From: an uncultured Acidimicrobiaceae bacterium
Lineage (GTDB): Bacteria > Actinomycetota > Acidimicrobiia > Acidimicrobiales > RAAP-2
DNA length: 40,854 nucleotides
Direction: 5' to 3'
NCBI GenBank assembly: GCA_903894295.1
Contig: CAITPI010000128.1
Coordinates: 1 to 40,854 of the forward strand
Part shown: positions 16,486 through 23,693 of the stretch, in pieces
Layout: each line of letters starts with the position of its first letter
Numbering within the stretch: position 1 is the first letter of the stretch
Program-made: the position numbers and the translations under genes
Notes under the pieces: model-generated
Told to the model about the DNA's origin: nothing
Seen by the model: only the letters and a program-made list of their open reading frames with translations
Database searches by the model: none

Positions 16486-16497
16486 TCGGAGCGATCG

Positions 16498-17277
16498 ATG
16501 GACCTTGGGATCGCCGACCGCTACGCCATCGTCTGCGCGTCGAGCCGCGGACTCGGCTTCGCATGCGCTGATGCCCTCGCCCGAGAGGGTGTGCACGTCA
16601 CGATCAACAGCCGCTCTGAGGAAGGACTGGCTGTCGCAGCCGACCGATTGTCATCGCATCGTGGGGTCAGGATCACCATGGTGGTTGGTGACATCGCAGA
16701 CGCAGCAACGCGCGAGCACCTGCTTGCCACCTGCCCGGAGCCCGACATCCTCATCAACAACAACGGAGGTCCTCCGCCGGGGAACTTCAGCGCCTGGGAT
16801 CGTGACGCGTGGATCGCCGCGCTCGATGCCAACATGCTCGCCCCCCTTGCGCTCATCCGCGCCGTGCTCGACGGCATGGTTGAGCGACGTTTCGGTCGGA
16901 TCGTCAACATCACCTCAGCGATGGTGAAGACGCCGATGTCGCCGATGGGTCTGTCGACGGGAGCCCGTGCCGGCCTGACAGCGGTGGCCAAGGGCCTGGC
17001 GAAAGATGTCGCCCACGCAAACGTCACGATCAACAACCTCCTGCCTGAGCGCATTGACACCGAACGGCAGCGCCAGATGGCCGAGCTGCACTCGTCCCTC
17101 GCCGACATCAGCATCGAGGAGGCCTACGAGCGCATGGCGCTGACGATCGCCGCGAGACGTCTCGGCCGACCCGAGGAGCTCGGAGACGCCTGTGCGTTTC
17201 TCTGCAGCGCACAAGCAGGGTTCATCAGTGGGCAGAACCTCCAGCTCGACGGAGGAAGTTACGGGGGGGTGTTCTGA
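16498..17277 (+). CDS. Atypical SDR family oxidoreductase (BKR_3-like)
   Basis: 259-residue Rossmann-fold short-chain dehydrogenase. The cofactor loop CASSRGLGFACADAL (13-27), NNNGG (87-91) and the C-terminal SGQNLQLDGGSYGG are in place. The active site is non-canonical: Ser140 is present, but the expected Tyr (position 153) is Ser and the expected Lys (157) is Arg, in LSTGARAGL. This matches the SDR subgroup resembling the T. maritima TM1169 type, where the YxxxK motif is replaced. A dehydrogenase step on a ring-cleavage or dihydrodiol intermediate is plausible but unproven. The ribosome site is GGAG, 12 bases after the VOC stop. A run of seven G (17264-17270) lies just before its own stop. 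Confidence 0.87.
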   Translation: MDLGIADRYAIVCASSRGLGFACADALAREGVHVTINSRSEEGLAVAADRLSSHRGVRITMVVGDIADAATREHLLATCPEPDILINNNGGPPPGNFSAWDRDAWIAALDANMLAPLALIRAVLDGMVERRFGRIVNITSAMVKTPMSPMGLSTGARAGLTAVAKGLAKDVAHANVTINNLLPERIDTERQRQMAELHSSLADISIEEAYERMALTIAARRLGRPEELGDACAFLCSAQAGFISGQNLQLDGGSYGGVF

Positions 17278-17278
17278 C

Positions 17279-18964
17279 ATGAACGACATCGATGCCACGA
17301 CGTCCGATGTGACCTTCCTTGTGGTCGGGGCCGGTCCGACCGGAATGACCCTGGCCAAGCTTCTCGCCAATGCCGGTCAGAGCTGCCTCGTGGTCGAGCG
17401 GGCACGCGGTCCACAGCCCAATCCGTCGGCGCACGTGGTCAACGCCCGCACGCTCGAGATTTTCCGACAAGCAGGCTTCGACATGGATGCGATTGCCTCG
17501 ATCGCCCAAGATCCGACAGACGCCGGCCACGTCAACTTCGTGACGCGGCTCAACGGCGAGCTCATCGGTCGCCTTCCCTTTGAGCGCCAGGGTGACGAGT
17601 GCCTTGATGTGACGCCGACCCCATTGCGCAACATCAGCCAGCATCGCCTGGAGCCACTGCTCGCCGCGGAGCTCACCGCCATGACCACTGTGGAGCTCCG
17701 ATACGACACTGAGTGGGTGTCCTCGTTCCAGGATCAGGGTGGTGTCACCTCGGTGCTCCGTGATGCCACCACCGGCGTCGAGACGACGGTGCGCAGTACC
17801 TATCTCCTCGGAGCCGATGGAGCAGGGAGCGCGGTGCGCAAATCGCTCGGCATCGAGATGATCGGTCCGGCCCGCATCCAGGACTTCGTCGCCATCCACT
17901 TCCTCGCCGACCTCCGCCCACTGGTCGCCGATCGGCTCGGAGTGCTGCACTTCGTCATGGACCCTGAGGTTGGAGGCACCTTCGTCTCGCACGACGTCGA
18001 TCGTGAATGGGTCTTCATGTATCCCTACGACTCAGCGACGGAGACGATTCACGATCAGGACCCGGAGCACTTTATTGCGCTTCTCGATCGTGCGATCGGT
18101 AGTGATGCCGTCGAGGTCGACATCGTGCGCGTCGGCACGTGGCACATGACTGCGCAAGTCGCCGAGCGGTTCGGGCGTCATCGAACCTATTTGATCGGCG
18201 ATGCGGCGCATCGCTTCCCGCCGACGGGAGGCATGGGACTCAACACCGGCGTCGCCGACGCGCAGAACCTTGTCTGGAAGCTCCTCGCCGTCGAGGACGG
18301 ATGGGCGGAGCCAACGTTGCTCGCCACCTATGAGTCCGAGCGCAAGCCCATCGCCGAGATCAACTGCCACCAGAGCGTCACCAACGCGTTCAAGATGATC
18401 CTCCTGGCAGAGGCCCTGGATCTCGAGCCGGGCGCTGGCTCTGCGGACCTCGCCGCTGCCCTCGCCGATCCAAGCAAGTCTGAGCAGATCGCGGCAGGGA
18501 TCCAAGAGCAGGCGACCCACTTCGACATGCTCGGTCTGCAGCTGGGATACGTCTACGGCACGGGGGCGCTGGCCCGCAGCGGGGAAGCCCCTCCGCCGAC
18601 GGATGATCCAGGTCTGTTCGACCCTACCGCCGAGGTCGGCGGCAGACTTCCCCATGGATGGCTCGATGACGGGCGGTCCACGCTCGATCTCATCGATGCG
18701 GACGCGATGACCCTCGTATCCTTCGGTGGCCACGAGCGATGGGCTGCTGTCGAAGGTGCAGTGAGCGCACCGATTCGCCAACTTCGAGCGGGCGTCGACG
18801 TGTCGATTCCTGACGAGTGGATCATCAGGTTCGGTCCTGGTCCGGACGGGGCACTCCTGGTCCGCCCCGACCAGCATGTCGCCTGGCGGTCGGACGATGT
18901 CTCGCAGGATTCGCCCGAGGCCCTGTCGGCAGCACTTGACCGCATCACCGAAGGGGCATCATGA
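17279..18964 (+). CDS. FAD-dependent aromatic hydroxylase (class A, PheA/TfdB/MhpA-like)
   Basis: 561-residue flavoprotein monooxygenase that hydroxylates phenolic or related rings using NAD(P)H and O2. The FAD loop FLVVGAGPTGMTLAKLLANAG is at about residues 11-31, the DG motif in LLGADGAGSAVRKSLG and the GD motif in YLIGDAAHRFPPTGGMGLNTGVADAQNLVWKLL. Together these three mark group A hydroxylases. The last about 130 residues match the thioredoxin-like C-terminal domain of phenol hydroxylase relatives. The start ATG at 17279 is one base after the SDR stop, and its own stop overlaps the next gene (ATGA), so expression is coupled. It is likely the first catalytic step of the operon's pathway. 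The substrate is not determinable. Confidence 0.92.
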   Translation: MNDIDATTSDVTFLVVGAGPTGMTLAKLLANAGQSCLVVERARGPQPNPSAHVVNARTLEIFRQAGFDMDAIASIAQDPTDAGHVNFVTRLNGELIGRLPFERQGDECLDVTPTPLRNISQHRLEPLLAAELTAMTTVELRYDTEWVSSFQDQGGVTSVLRDATTGVETTVRSTYLLGADGAGSAVRKSLGIEMIGPARIQDFVAIHFLADLRPLVADRLGVLHFVMDPEVGGTFVSHDVDREWVFMYPYDSATETIHDQDPEHFIALLDRAIGSDAVEVDIVRVGTWHMTAQVAERFGRHRTYLIGDAAHRFPPTGGMGLNTGVADAQNLVWKLLAVEDGWAEPTLLATYESERKPIAEINCHQSVTNAFKMILLAEALDLEPGAGSADLAAALADPSKSEQIAAGIQEQATHFDMLGLQLGYVYGTGALARSGEAPPPTDDPGLFDPTAEVGGRLPHGWLDDGRSTLDLIDADAMTLVSFGGHERWAAVEGAVSAPIRQLRAGVDVSIPDEWIIRFGPGPDGALLVRPDQHVAWRSDDVSQDSPEALSAALDRITEGAS

Positions 18965-19380
18965 CCGTGACAGCAAGCTCGCTGCACATCAGGGAGACGG
19001 AGCACGCCGTCGCCGTCAACGAGCGACGGAGCATCCGCCACCGCAACACCTCGCGGATGATGGCCAGAGCGGACGTCGATCGAGAAGTCTCGCTCAAGCA
19101 CAGCTACGAGAGCATCCATCGCACCCGCCAGGTCGAGATCGCCATCCTGCTCGTCGAAGCCATGGGGATCGAACGTGACGACAAGGCCCGTCGTCTCGAT
19201 TGGGTGATGCGCGAGTTCGCTGGGAATCCTGAGGATCAGGTCATCATGACCTGCGTCGCCACGGGCTACCCGGACGAAGACTTCATCGCCAACCACGTGG
19301 TGTCCGGGCGCTCCGACACGAACGATGTCGCCTCGTTCGTCGGATTCGGGGACCAATGGAATGCAGGAGCCCCTCAGTGA
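18961..19380 (+). CDS. Internally deleted nitroreductase-family protein
   Basis: 139 residues, far below the 200-230 usual for FMN nitroreductases. NERRSIRH near the N terminus is the family's first FMN-binding motif. A middle piece RRLDWVMREF and the ending QVIMTCVATGYPDEDFIANHVVSGRS match the normal middle and C-terminal end. The segments between them that bind FMN (the SPSNTQPW region and the YLQNLLLAA helix) are missing. It keeps a 4-base overlap with both neighbours (ATGA at 18961, GTGA at 19377), so the losses are in frame and ribosome coupling through the operon is preserved. The protein is probably inactive as a flavoenzyme; a new role is possible but unsupported. Confidence 0.6.
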   Translation: MTVTASSLHIRETEHAVAVNERRSIRHRNTSRMMARADVDREVSLKHSYESIHRTRQVEIAILLVEAMGIERDDKARRLDWVMREFAGNPEDQVIMTCVATGYPDEDFIANHVVSGRSDTNDVASFVGFGDQWNAGAPQ

Positions 19381-20204
19381 GGCTTGCTACGCTTGAGCAC
19401 CGAGTCGTCCTCCTGCTCGGTGATGAGGTCGCCGACATCGCCACTGCTTCTGATGGTGCCTTCGGCCCCGATCCGATGGAGCTCTACGAGCAATGGGACC
19501 GATTCGTCGACTGGGCATCTGGTCCGGTCACCGCAACGGGCCCGCTTGACCTGTCGCTTCTCGGTTGTCCCGTCCCGATGCCACGACAAGTCTTCGCCAT
19601 CGGTCTGAACTATCGCGCGCATGCCGAGGAGTCCGGGATGGAGATCCCCACGGTTCCCGCCGCCTTCACCAAGTTCCCAGCGTCGCTCAGCGGACCCTTC
19701 GATGACATTGAGCTCGTCGGTGAGATGAACGACTGGGAGGCGGAGCTCGTGGTGGTCATGGGGCGTCGGGCTGATCGGGTGGATGAGGCGGCCGGCTGGG
19801 CGCACGTGGCCGGGCTGACGATCGGCCAAGACGTGAGCGATCGACTCCTCCAGTTTGCCGCTGCTGGTCAGTTCTCGCTTGGCAAGAGCCGCCGTGGCTA
19901 CGGCCCGATCGGACCTTGCGTGGTCACGGCCGAGGAGGTCGCCGATCCTGACAACCTCGGGATCGGATGCTCGGTGGATGGTGTGACGGTGCAGGAGGCC
20001 CGCACCGACGACCTCATCTTCTCGGTGCCTGCGCTGATCGCCGAGCTCTCTGCCGTGGTGCCCCTCCTCCCTGGTGACCTAATCTTCACGGGCACCCCTG
20101 CGGGAATTGGTCTGGTGCGTGAGCCACCGCAGTTCCTCCAACGTGGCCAGGTACTCGAAACCTGGATTGAGGGAATCGGGACCATTCGCAATCGCTGCGT
20201 CTGA
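19377..20204 (+). CDS. Fumarylacetoacetate hydrolase (FAH) family protein
   Basis: 275-residue FAH-fold enzyme that typically hydrolyses acylpyruvates, hydrates 2-oxo-pentenoates or isomerises or decarboxylates meta-cleavage products. GLNYRAHAEESG (76-87, with His82) forms the active-site entrance. Glu121, Glu123 and Asp152 (WEAELVVV and GQDVSDR) are the metal-binding triad. GDLIFTGTPAGIG is the conserved late motif. GTG at 19377 is the likely start: its GTGA overlaps the preceding stop and VRLATL is where the family begins; an ATG at 19356 lies inside the previous gene. It is the last gene of the operon and would process the ring-fission product. Confidence 0.9.
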   Translation: MRLATLEHRVVLLLGDEVADIATASDGAFGPDPMELYEQWDRFVDWASGPVTATGPLDLSLLGCPVPMPRQVFAIGLNYRAHAEESGMEIPTVPAAFTKFPASLSGPFDDIELVGEMNDWEAELVVVMGRRADRVDEAAGWAHVAGLTIGQDVSDRLLQFAAAGQFSLGKSRRGYGPIGPCVVTAEEVADPDNLGIGCSVDGVTVQEARTDDLIFSVPALIAELSAVVPLLPGDLIFTGTPAGIGLVREPPQFLQRGQVLETWIEGIGTIRNRCV

Positions 20205-20205
20205 G

Positions 20206-20226
20206 GAGCCCCGGTACCTCGGGCTC
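20206..20226 (+). terminator. Possible operon-end hairpin
   Basis: GAGCCC (20206-20211) and GGGCTC (20221-20226) can pair across a nine-base loop two bases after the FAH stop. There is no T-run after it, so it is at best a weak or factor-assisted terminator. Confidence 0.3.
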
Positions 20227-20540
20227 TCGCTTCGGGGTCGCCGTCAGCCATCGTGCCGCTTGCGCCGAACGATGCCAGGAGCTTCGTTGGAGGGAAGGTC
20301 GCCGAACCGGGGGTGAGCGCTCACCCGACGGGGAGGAACCGATGGTAATTTCCCTTCGTGTCGATGAGCGTGCTGCACGTCGTACTGCTCATCGCCGCCT
20401 GAGTGGGCCTGGCCTTCGCCACCACGCTTGCCTCGGCTGGCTCGCCCTCGGCGACAGACCGCTCGGCTACAGACTCGAGCGTTTGGCGAGCGTGAGGCGC
20501 AAGACCGAGGTCTGTCAAGGAGACAGGGAGCCCAGGTCGC
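20227..20540. other. Non-coding interval after the operon
   Basis: No gene with recognisable features on either strand. A minus-strand frame at 20321-20614 is open, but its residues look random and it overlaps the VapB remnant out of phase. The position where a vapC partner would be expected shows no PIN-domain residues. Confidence 0.5.
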
Positions 20541-20684
20541 TCACCGTGACTGCCCCCCAATGCGTCGCTCACGTGCCAGAGCTCGACGGAGGTACTCCGT
20601 GCGAGATACGCCAAGTGATCGGGCTGCCGCGTCGATTGCAGCGATCACGTCGTCAGGAACATCTCGGATGAGTAGATCTGACAG
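20541..20684 (-). pseudogene. VapB-type antitoxin remnant
   Basis: The minus strand encodes SDLLIRDVPDDVIAAID then AAARSLGVSRTEYLRRALARERR, a clear ribbon-helix-helix VapB N-terminal domain. Where ATG is expected, six bases after a perfect GGAGG, the codon is CTG (20684-20682). After RERRIGG the frame is lost at a run of six G (20558-20553) and stops 11 bases later. One base out of phase the usual continuation VTVSDLGSLS is readable before another stop. No VapC toxin follows. The antitoxin domain could only be made from a CTG start, as a 47-residue stump. Confidence 0.7.
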
Positions 20685-21032
20685 AGTGCACCTCCAGAAC
20701 TGATATCTGGTGGTATCACTCCAATGCCCCAGCTGTCCGCGCCTCTGATCGCAACCGTCGTGATCGCTCCGGTCACCTCAGATCGCTGCCGTGTTGAATG
20801 AGCCATCGAGGGGGTCCGAACAGTGAATCACACCGGGTTTCAAAAGGGGGGTCTCCTGTTGATCAACCATGGAGCGCACCAAAGTTCTCAAGGAGTAGGG
20901 CGCGCTTCGTCACCGTCTCCCGGGCCCTCGATCTTGCACCTGACGTGCCCGAGCGGTTGAACCATTTGGGAACAATGTCGATATCGAGATTTGTGTTTAA
21001 TATTTGTCAACTCGTCGACGGGGGGACATGGC
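20685..21032. other. Non-coding interval
   Basis: No convincing gene. The stretch contains an AT-richer patch near 20985-21010 that may hold the promoter of the small secreted-protein gene at 21033. Other open frames here have unnatural composition. Confidence 0.45.
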
Positions 21033-21368
21033 GTGAGAAAGTTCGCAATCGTTGGAGCCGCAGCTGCGATCACGGCGTCGGGCCTTCCGTTGCAGGCCAC
21101 CATGCCAGCCTCTGCTGGCACCTTCGGCCCATCCTGCACGGGAACGGTATTCACAACCTCGTGTGACTACACGGTGCCATCAAATGCCACCTCTATCTGT
21201 TTCGCGGTTGCTGGTGCATCGGGAGGGGCAACTCCGTACACAAATTTCGCCAAGGCTGCGACCAAACCGGGACGTCAACTCGCGGGTTCTTGCACTCAGG
21301 TGGGAAAGGGGAAGACCGCCTCGATCGTCGGCCCCTCTGAGGCCCAGAACACCTTGTACGGAGCGTGA
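21033..21368 (+). CDS. Truncated secreted protein with signal peptide
   Basis: GTG start at 21033 after GGGGGGA. The first 30 or so residues form a good signal peptide (RKFAIVGAAAAITASGLPL, then a PASAG cleavage region). The mature start TFGPSC, TGTVFTTSCDYTVPSNATSI and CFAVAGASGGAT resembles the beginning of secreted glycine-rich proteins. From about residue 79 the sequence looks random, and that point coincides with the 14-base repeat at 21269. The rest of the original gene was therefore probably lost at a recombination junction, and the frame ends by chance at 21368, overlapping the toxin gene on the other strand. Confidence 0.55.
   Translation: MRKFAIVGAAAAITASGLPLQATMPASAGTFGPSCTGTVFTTSCDYTVPSNATSICFAVAGASGGATPYTNFAKAATKPGRQLAGSCTQVGKGKTASIVGPSEAQNTLYGA
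21269..21282 (+). repeat. 14-base direct repeat, copy 2
   Basis: GGGACGTCAACTCG, identical to 14122-14135. It sits where the secreted-protein gene loses its natural sequence. Confidence 0.55.
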
Positions 21369-21556
21369 CCAGGCACGGCGTAGCGCAGGCGGATTCCTAC
21401 GCTGGTCGTGATGGCCGCTGAGTTGCGCTGTGCCGTTGCAGGGTTGTCCAAGATGAACTCACACACGGTGACGAGCGCGTTGTAGAGCTCGGTATTGCCC
21501 GAAGCCTGCACTTGGTCGAGCTGCTCGTTGGCGACGGCGGAGTAGGACGGCTCCAC
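21296..21556 (-). CDS. RelE/ParE-type toxin
   Basis: 86-residue basic-fold toxin of the RelE/ParE superfamily. Two N-terminal helices (SYSAVANEQLDQVQASGNTELYNALVTVCEFILDNP) precede the beta-sheet core, and the family ending YKVFWASEGPTIEAVFPF is evident. GTG at 21556 starts directly after the antitoxin's TAG with no spacer, so translation depends on re-initiation from the antitoxin, the usual stoichiometric arrangement. It would act as an mRNA-cleaving or gyrase-targeting toxin; sequence alone does not decide which. The frame is intact, unlike most of this region. Confidence 0.75.
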   Translation of the reverse strand: MEPSYSAVANEQLDQVQASGNTELYNALVTVCEFILDNPATAQRNSAAITTSVGIRLRYAVPGHAPYKVFWASEGPTIEAVFPFPT

Positions 21557-21784
21557 CTAGACCCGACTGCGCCGCGTGATCGAGTGGGGCGACACAGCGG
21601 CTCGAGCCAGCAGCTCTTGGAGCTCGGGCGAGTTGTCGTACTCGTGCTGGGCGTCGCTCACGATGTGAGCGGGCTCGAGCAGGATGCTTCCGTCAGCGTT
21701 CTCTCGGGCCAAGAAACGCTCGTTGGCGTGCCCGGGTAGCACGACCCGACTCCGGCTGTCAGTCTCTACCAGCTGTGGTCCCAT
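21557..21784 (-). CDS. Antitoxin partner of the RelE/ParE-type toxin
   Basis: 75-residue protein. The N-terminal TDSRSRVVLPGHANERFLARENADGSILLEP is the SpoVT/AbrB-like swapped-hairpin pattern seen in actinobacterial antitoxins. The acidic C-terminal helix (VSDAQHEYDNSPELQELLARA) would wrap the toxin. ATG at 21784 follows an ideal GAGGAGG. A promoter with a palindrome between its -35 and -10 boxes lies directly upstream, fitting autorepression by the complex. Confidence 0.75.
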   Translation of the reverse strand: MGPQLVETDSRSRVVLPGHANERFLARENADGSILLEPAHIVSDAQHEYDNSPELQELLARAAVSPHSITRRSRV

Positions 21785-21805
21785 GATCCTCCTCATACCC
21801 CCTCT

Positions 21806-21834
21806 ACGGTACCGAACCAGCCCACGGTGGGCAA
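21806..21834 (-). promoter_or_regulatory. Toxin-antitoxin promoter and operator
   Basis: On the minus strand TTGCCC (21834-21829) and TACCGT (21811-21806) are spaced by 17 bases. GCCCACGGTGGGC (21820-21832), a perfect palindrome with a single central base, fills the spacer and touches the -35 box. A second short palindrome, CGGTACCG (21807-21814), covers the -10 box. Both suit binding by the antitoxin. Confidence 0.6.
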
Positions 21835-22203
21835 GTGGGAAAATGGGAGTGTCTCGGAGAGTCTGTTCGCTACGCATCTGTTTGCGTTCGCCGACGCCCC
21901 GCTTCTGGCCTCCGTGCTGGGGTTTCACCCACTTCCGACAGGCCAAACCCAACCCAAATCACACCCCCATAGCGCCGATACACCTCAAATCAACCAAGTT
22001 CCGACTCAAACGCCGAGCCTGTCGGATGGAAGTCGCCTCTTGGCCGGGCCGGACTTCTTGGAACCGGCAGTTGCGGTCCCCGGTTGCGGCTCGGGACCTG
22101 GCTCCGGACACGGCTCCTGGGACGTTATCGCTGGCACCATGACGTCGATCGTGTCAGACTGTTGGGAGAGGGACATTGCGTCCTGGCATGCAGAGGGGTT
22201 CTG
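21835..22203. other. Non-coding interval, right edge of accessory block
   Basis: No credible gene on either strand. Base composition shifts here from the lower-GC accessory block (AACCCAACCCAAATC near 21945) to the GC-rich host style by about 22080, so the right boundary of the foreign DNA probably lies in this interval. Neither a tRNA fragment nor an inverted repeat of the IS element was seen. Confidence 0.5.
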
Positions 22204-23649
22204 ATGAGGCAGCGAATCGGTTTGGTTTTGGCAGTCGCCTGTGCACTCACAGGCTCGATGTTGTTCCTGCCGTCAAGCGTGGCCGATGCTGCCACGACGG
22301 TCACCGTCTCGGGCCTGCAGGCCACCCCGGCCGGCCCGTTTGGAGTGGGCGGTGGCACCACGACACTTGTGGGCACCTTGAGCGGCGCACCTACTTCGGC
22401 CACCACCTGCACGTTCTCGGTCACGCCGTCCATCGCCAACTTCCCGGTCACGGTTCCCTGCCCGACCACCGGTCCGGTGTCCACCACGGCGACCCTGCCG
22501 GCCAATGCGGGAAGCACGACGCAGAACTACAACTTCAAACTGGTCGCCACCGGTGGCGTCGCCGCCGGGACGACGACCACCGTCTCGGTGAACTCCCGCT
22601 GCTCCTATCCGGGCCCGGGCGCCGATCTGGACCACTGCAACCTGGCCGTGCTGGGGCTCAACCTGGCCGGGGCGAACCTGACCAAGGTCAACCTCTCCTA
22701 CGCCAACTTCCATGGTCTCAACCTGGCCGGGGCGAACCTGACCAACGCCAACATGCAGCACTCCGGTGGTGGCGGCGCCGACCTGGCGGGGGCCACCCTG
22801 AAAGGTGCGAAGTTGCAGTTCGCCAGTCTGGCCGGCGCGAATCTCCAGAATGCAGTGGCCACCACGTCCAAGGACTACGGCCTCAACATGAAGGGCACCG
22901 ATCTGACGGGAGCCAACTTCATGAAGGCCAGTTTCCGTTATGGCAACTTCTCCGGGGCCAACCTCACCAACACCAACTTCACCAACGTCAACCTCAGCAT
23001 CAGCATCATGACCGGAGCCACCGTTGCCGGCACGAACTTCACCGGAGCCAATCTCGATGACGTTTCCTCCGGAGGAGTCATCGGGACGCCCGCCGTGGTC
23101 CCGGCGGGGTGGCAGATCGTGGCGGGAACGGCCGGCAGCAACTATCTCGTCGGCCCGGGGGCAAACCTCATCTCGGCCAACCTGGCCGGAGCGAACCTGG
23201 CGGGCGCCAGCCTCAACAACGTCCACTTCGAGAGCGCCAACCTGGCCGGAGCGAACCTGACCGGTGCGGTCCTCACCAAGACGATCTTCACCGGGACCGA
23301 CCTCACCGGCGCCACCCTGGCCAACCTGAGCCTGGCCAGCACCTCGCTGGCCACCGCCACCCTGACCAACGTCTCCTCGGGTGGCGTCCTCCCGGCCAGT
23401 GGCAACAAGTACCTGCCGGCGGGCTGGAAGCTGATCAACGGCTATCTGGTCGGCCCTGGCGCCAACCTGACCAACGCCAACCTGGCGGGAGCCAACCTCG
23501 CCGGTCTCGATCTCACCGGCACGAACCTCACCGGGGCCAACCTCACCGGGGCCAACCTGACCGGCATCACGTGGTCCAACACCACCTGCCCGGACGGCAC
23601 CAACTCGGCCGCCAACACTCCGGAGACCTGCGTCAACAACCTGGGCTGA
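22204..23649 (+). CDS. Secreted pentapeptide-repeat protein with inserted modules
   Basis: 481 residues. A signal peptide (RIGLVLAVACALTGSMLFLP, cleavage near VADAA, residue 30) is followed by a Ser/Thr/Gly-rich beta region to about residue 135. After that comes a right-handed quadrilateral beta-helix of A(N/D)Lxx pentapeptides (ANLAGANLTNANL and similar). Two short modules interrupt the helix: SSGGV, then (P/L)PAGW, then YLVGPGANL. The modules are about 103 residues apart and each restarts the helix. ATG at 22204 is chosen because the signal peptide begins there. Exported actinobacterial proteins of this build are known but their role is not. No cytoplasmic DNA-mimic function (Qnr-like) is expected because it is exported. 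Confidence 0.88.
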   Translation: MRQRIGLVLAVACALTGSMLFLPSSVADAATTVTVSGLQATPAGPFGVGGGTTTLVGTLSGAPTSATTCTFSVTPSIANFPVTVPCPTTGPVSTTATLPANAGSTTQNYNFKLVATGGVAAGTTTTVSVNSRCSYPGPGADLDHCNLAVLGLNLAGANLTKVNLSYANFHGLNLAGANLTNANMQHSGGGGADLAGATLKGAKLQFASLAGANLQNAVATTSKDYGLNMKGTDLTGANFMKASFRYGNFSGANLTNTNFTNVNLSISIMTGATVAGTNFTGANLDDVSSGGVIGTPAVVPAGWQIVAGTAGSNYLVGPGANLISANLAGANLAGASLNNVHFESANLAGANLTGAVLTKTIFTGTDLTGATLANLSLASTSLATATLTNVSSGGVLPASGNKYLPAGWKLINGYLVGPGANLTNANLAGANLAGLDLTGTNLTGANLTGANLTGITWSNTTCPDGTNSAANTPETCVNNLG

Positions 23650-23693
23650 AACCTCCGCTGGACGGATGGAGTTCTCTCCGGCCGAGGCGCCGA

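Noticed and set aside
20321-20614. 97-residue minus-strand open frame
   Set aside because: Overlaps the VapB remnant out of phase, and no PIN-domain residues or other recognisable pattern appear, so it is not accepted as vapC.
22640-23580. Many short repeats that could suggest a CRISPR or tandem-repeat array
   Set aside because: They are codon-level echoes of the pentapeptide repeat, in one frame, without regular spacers.
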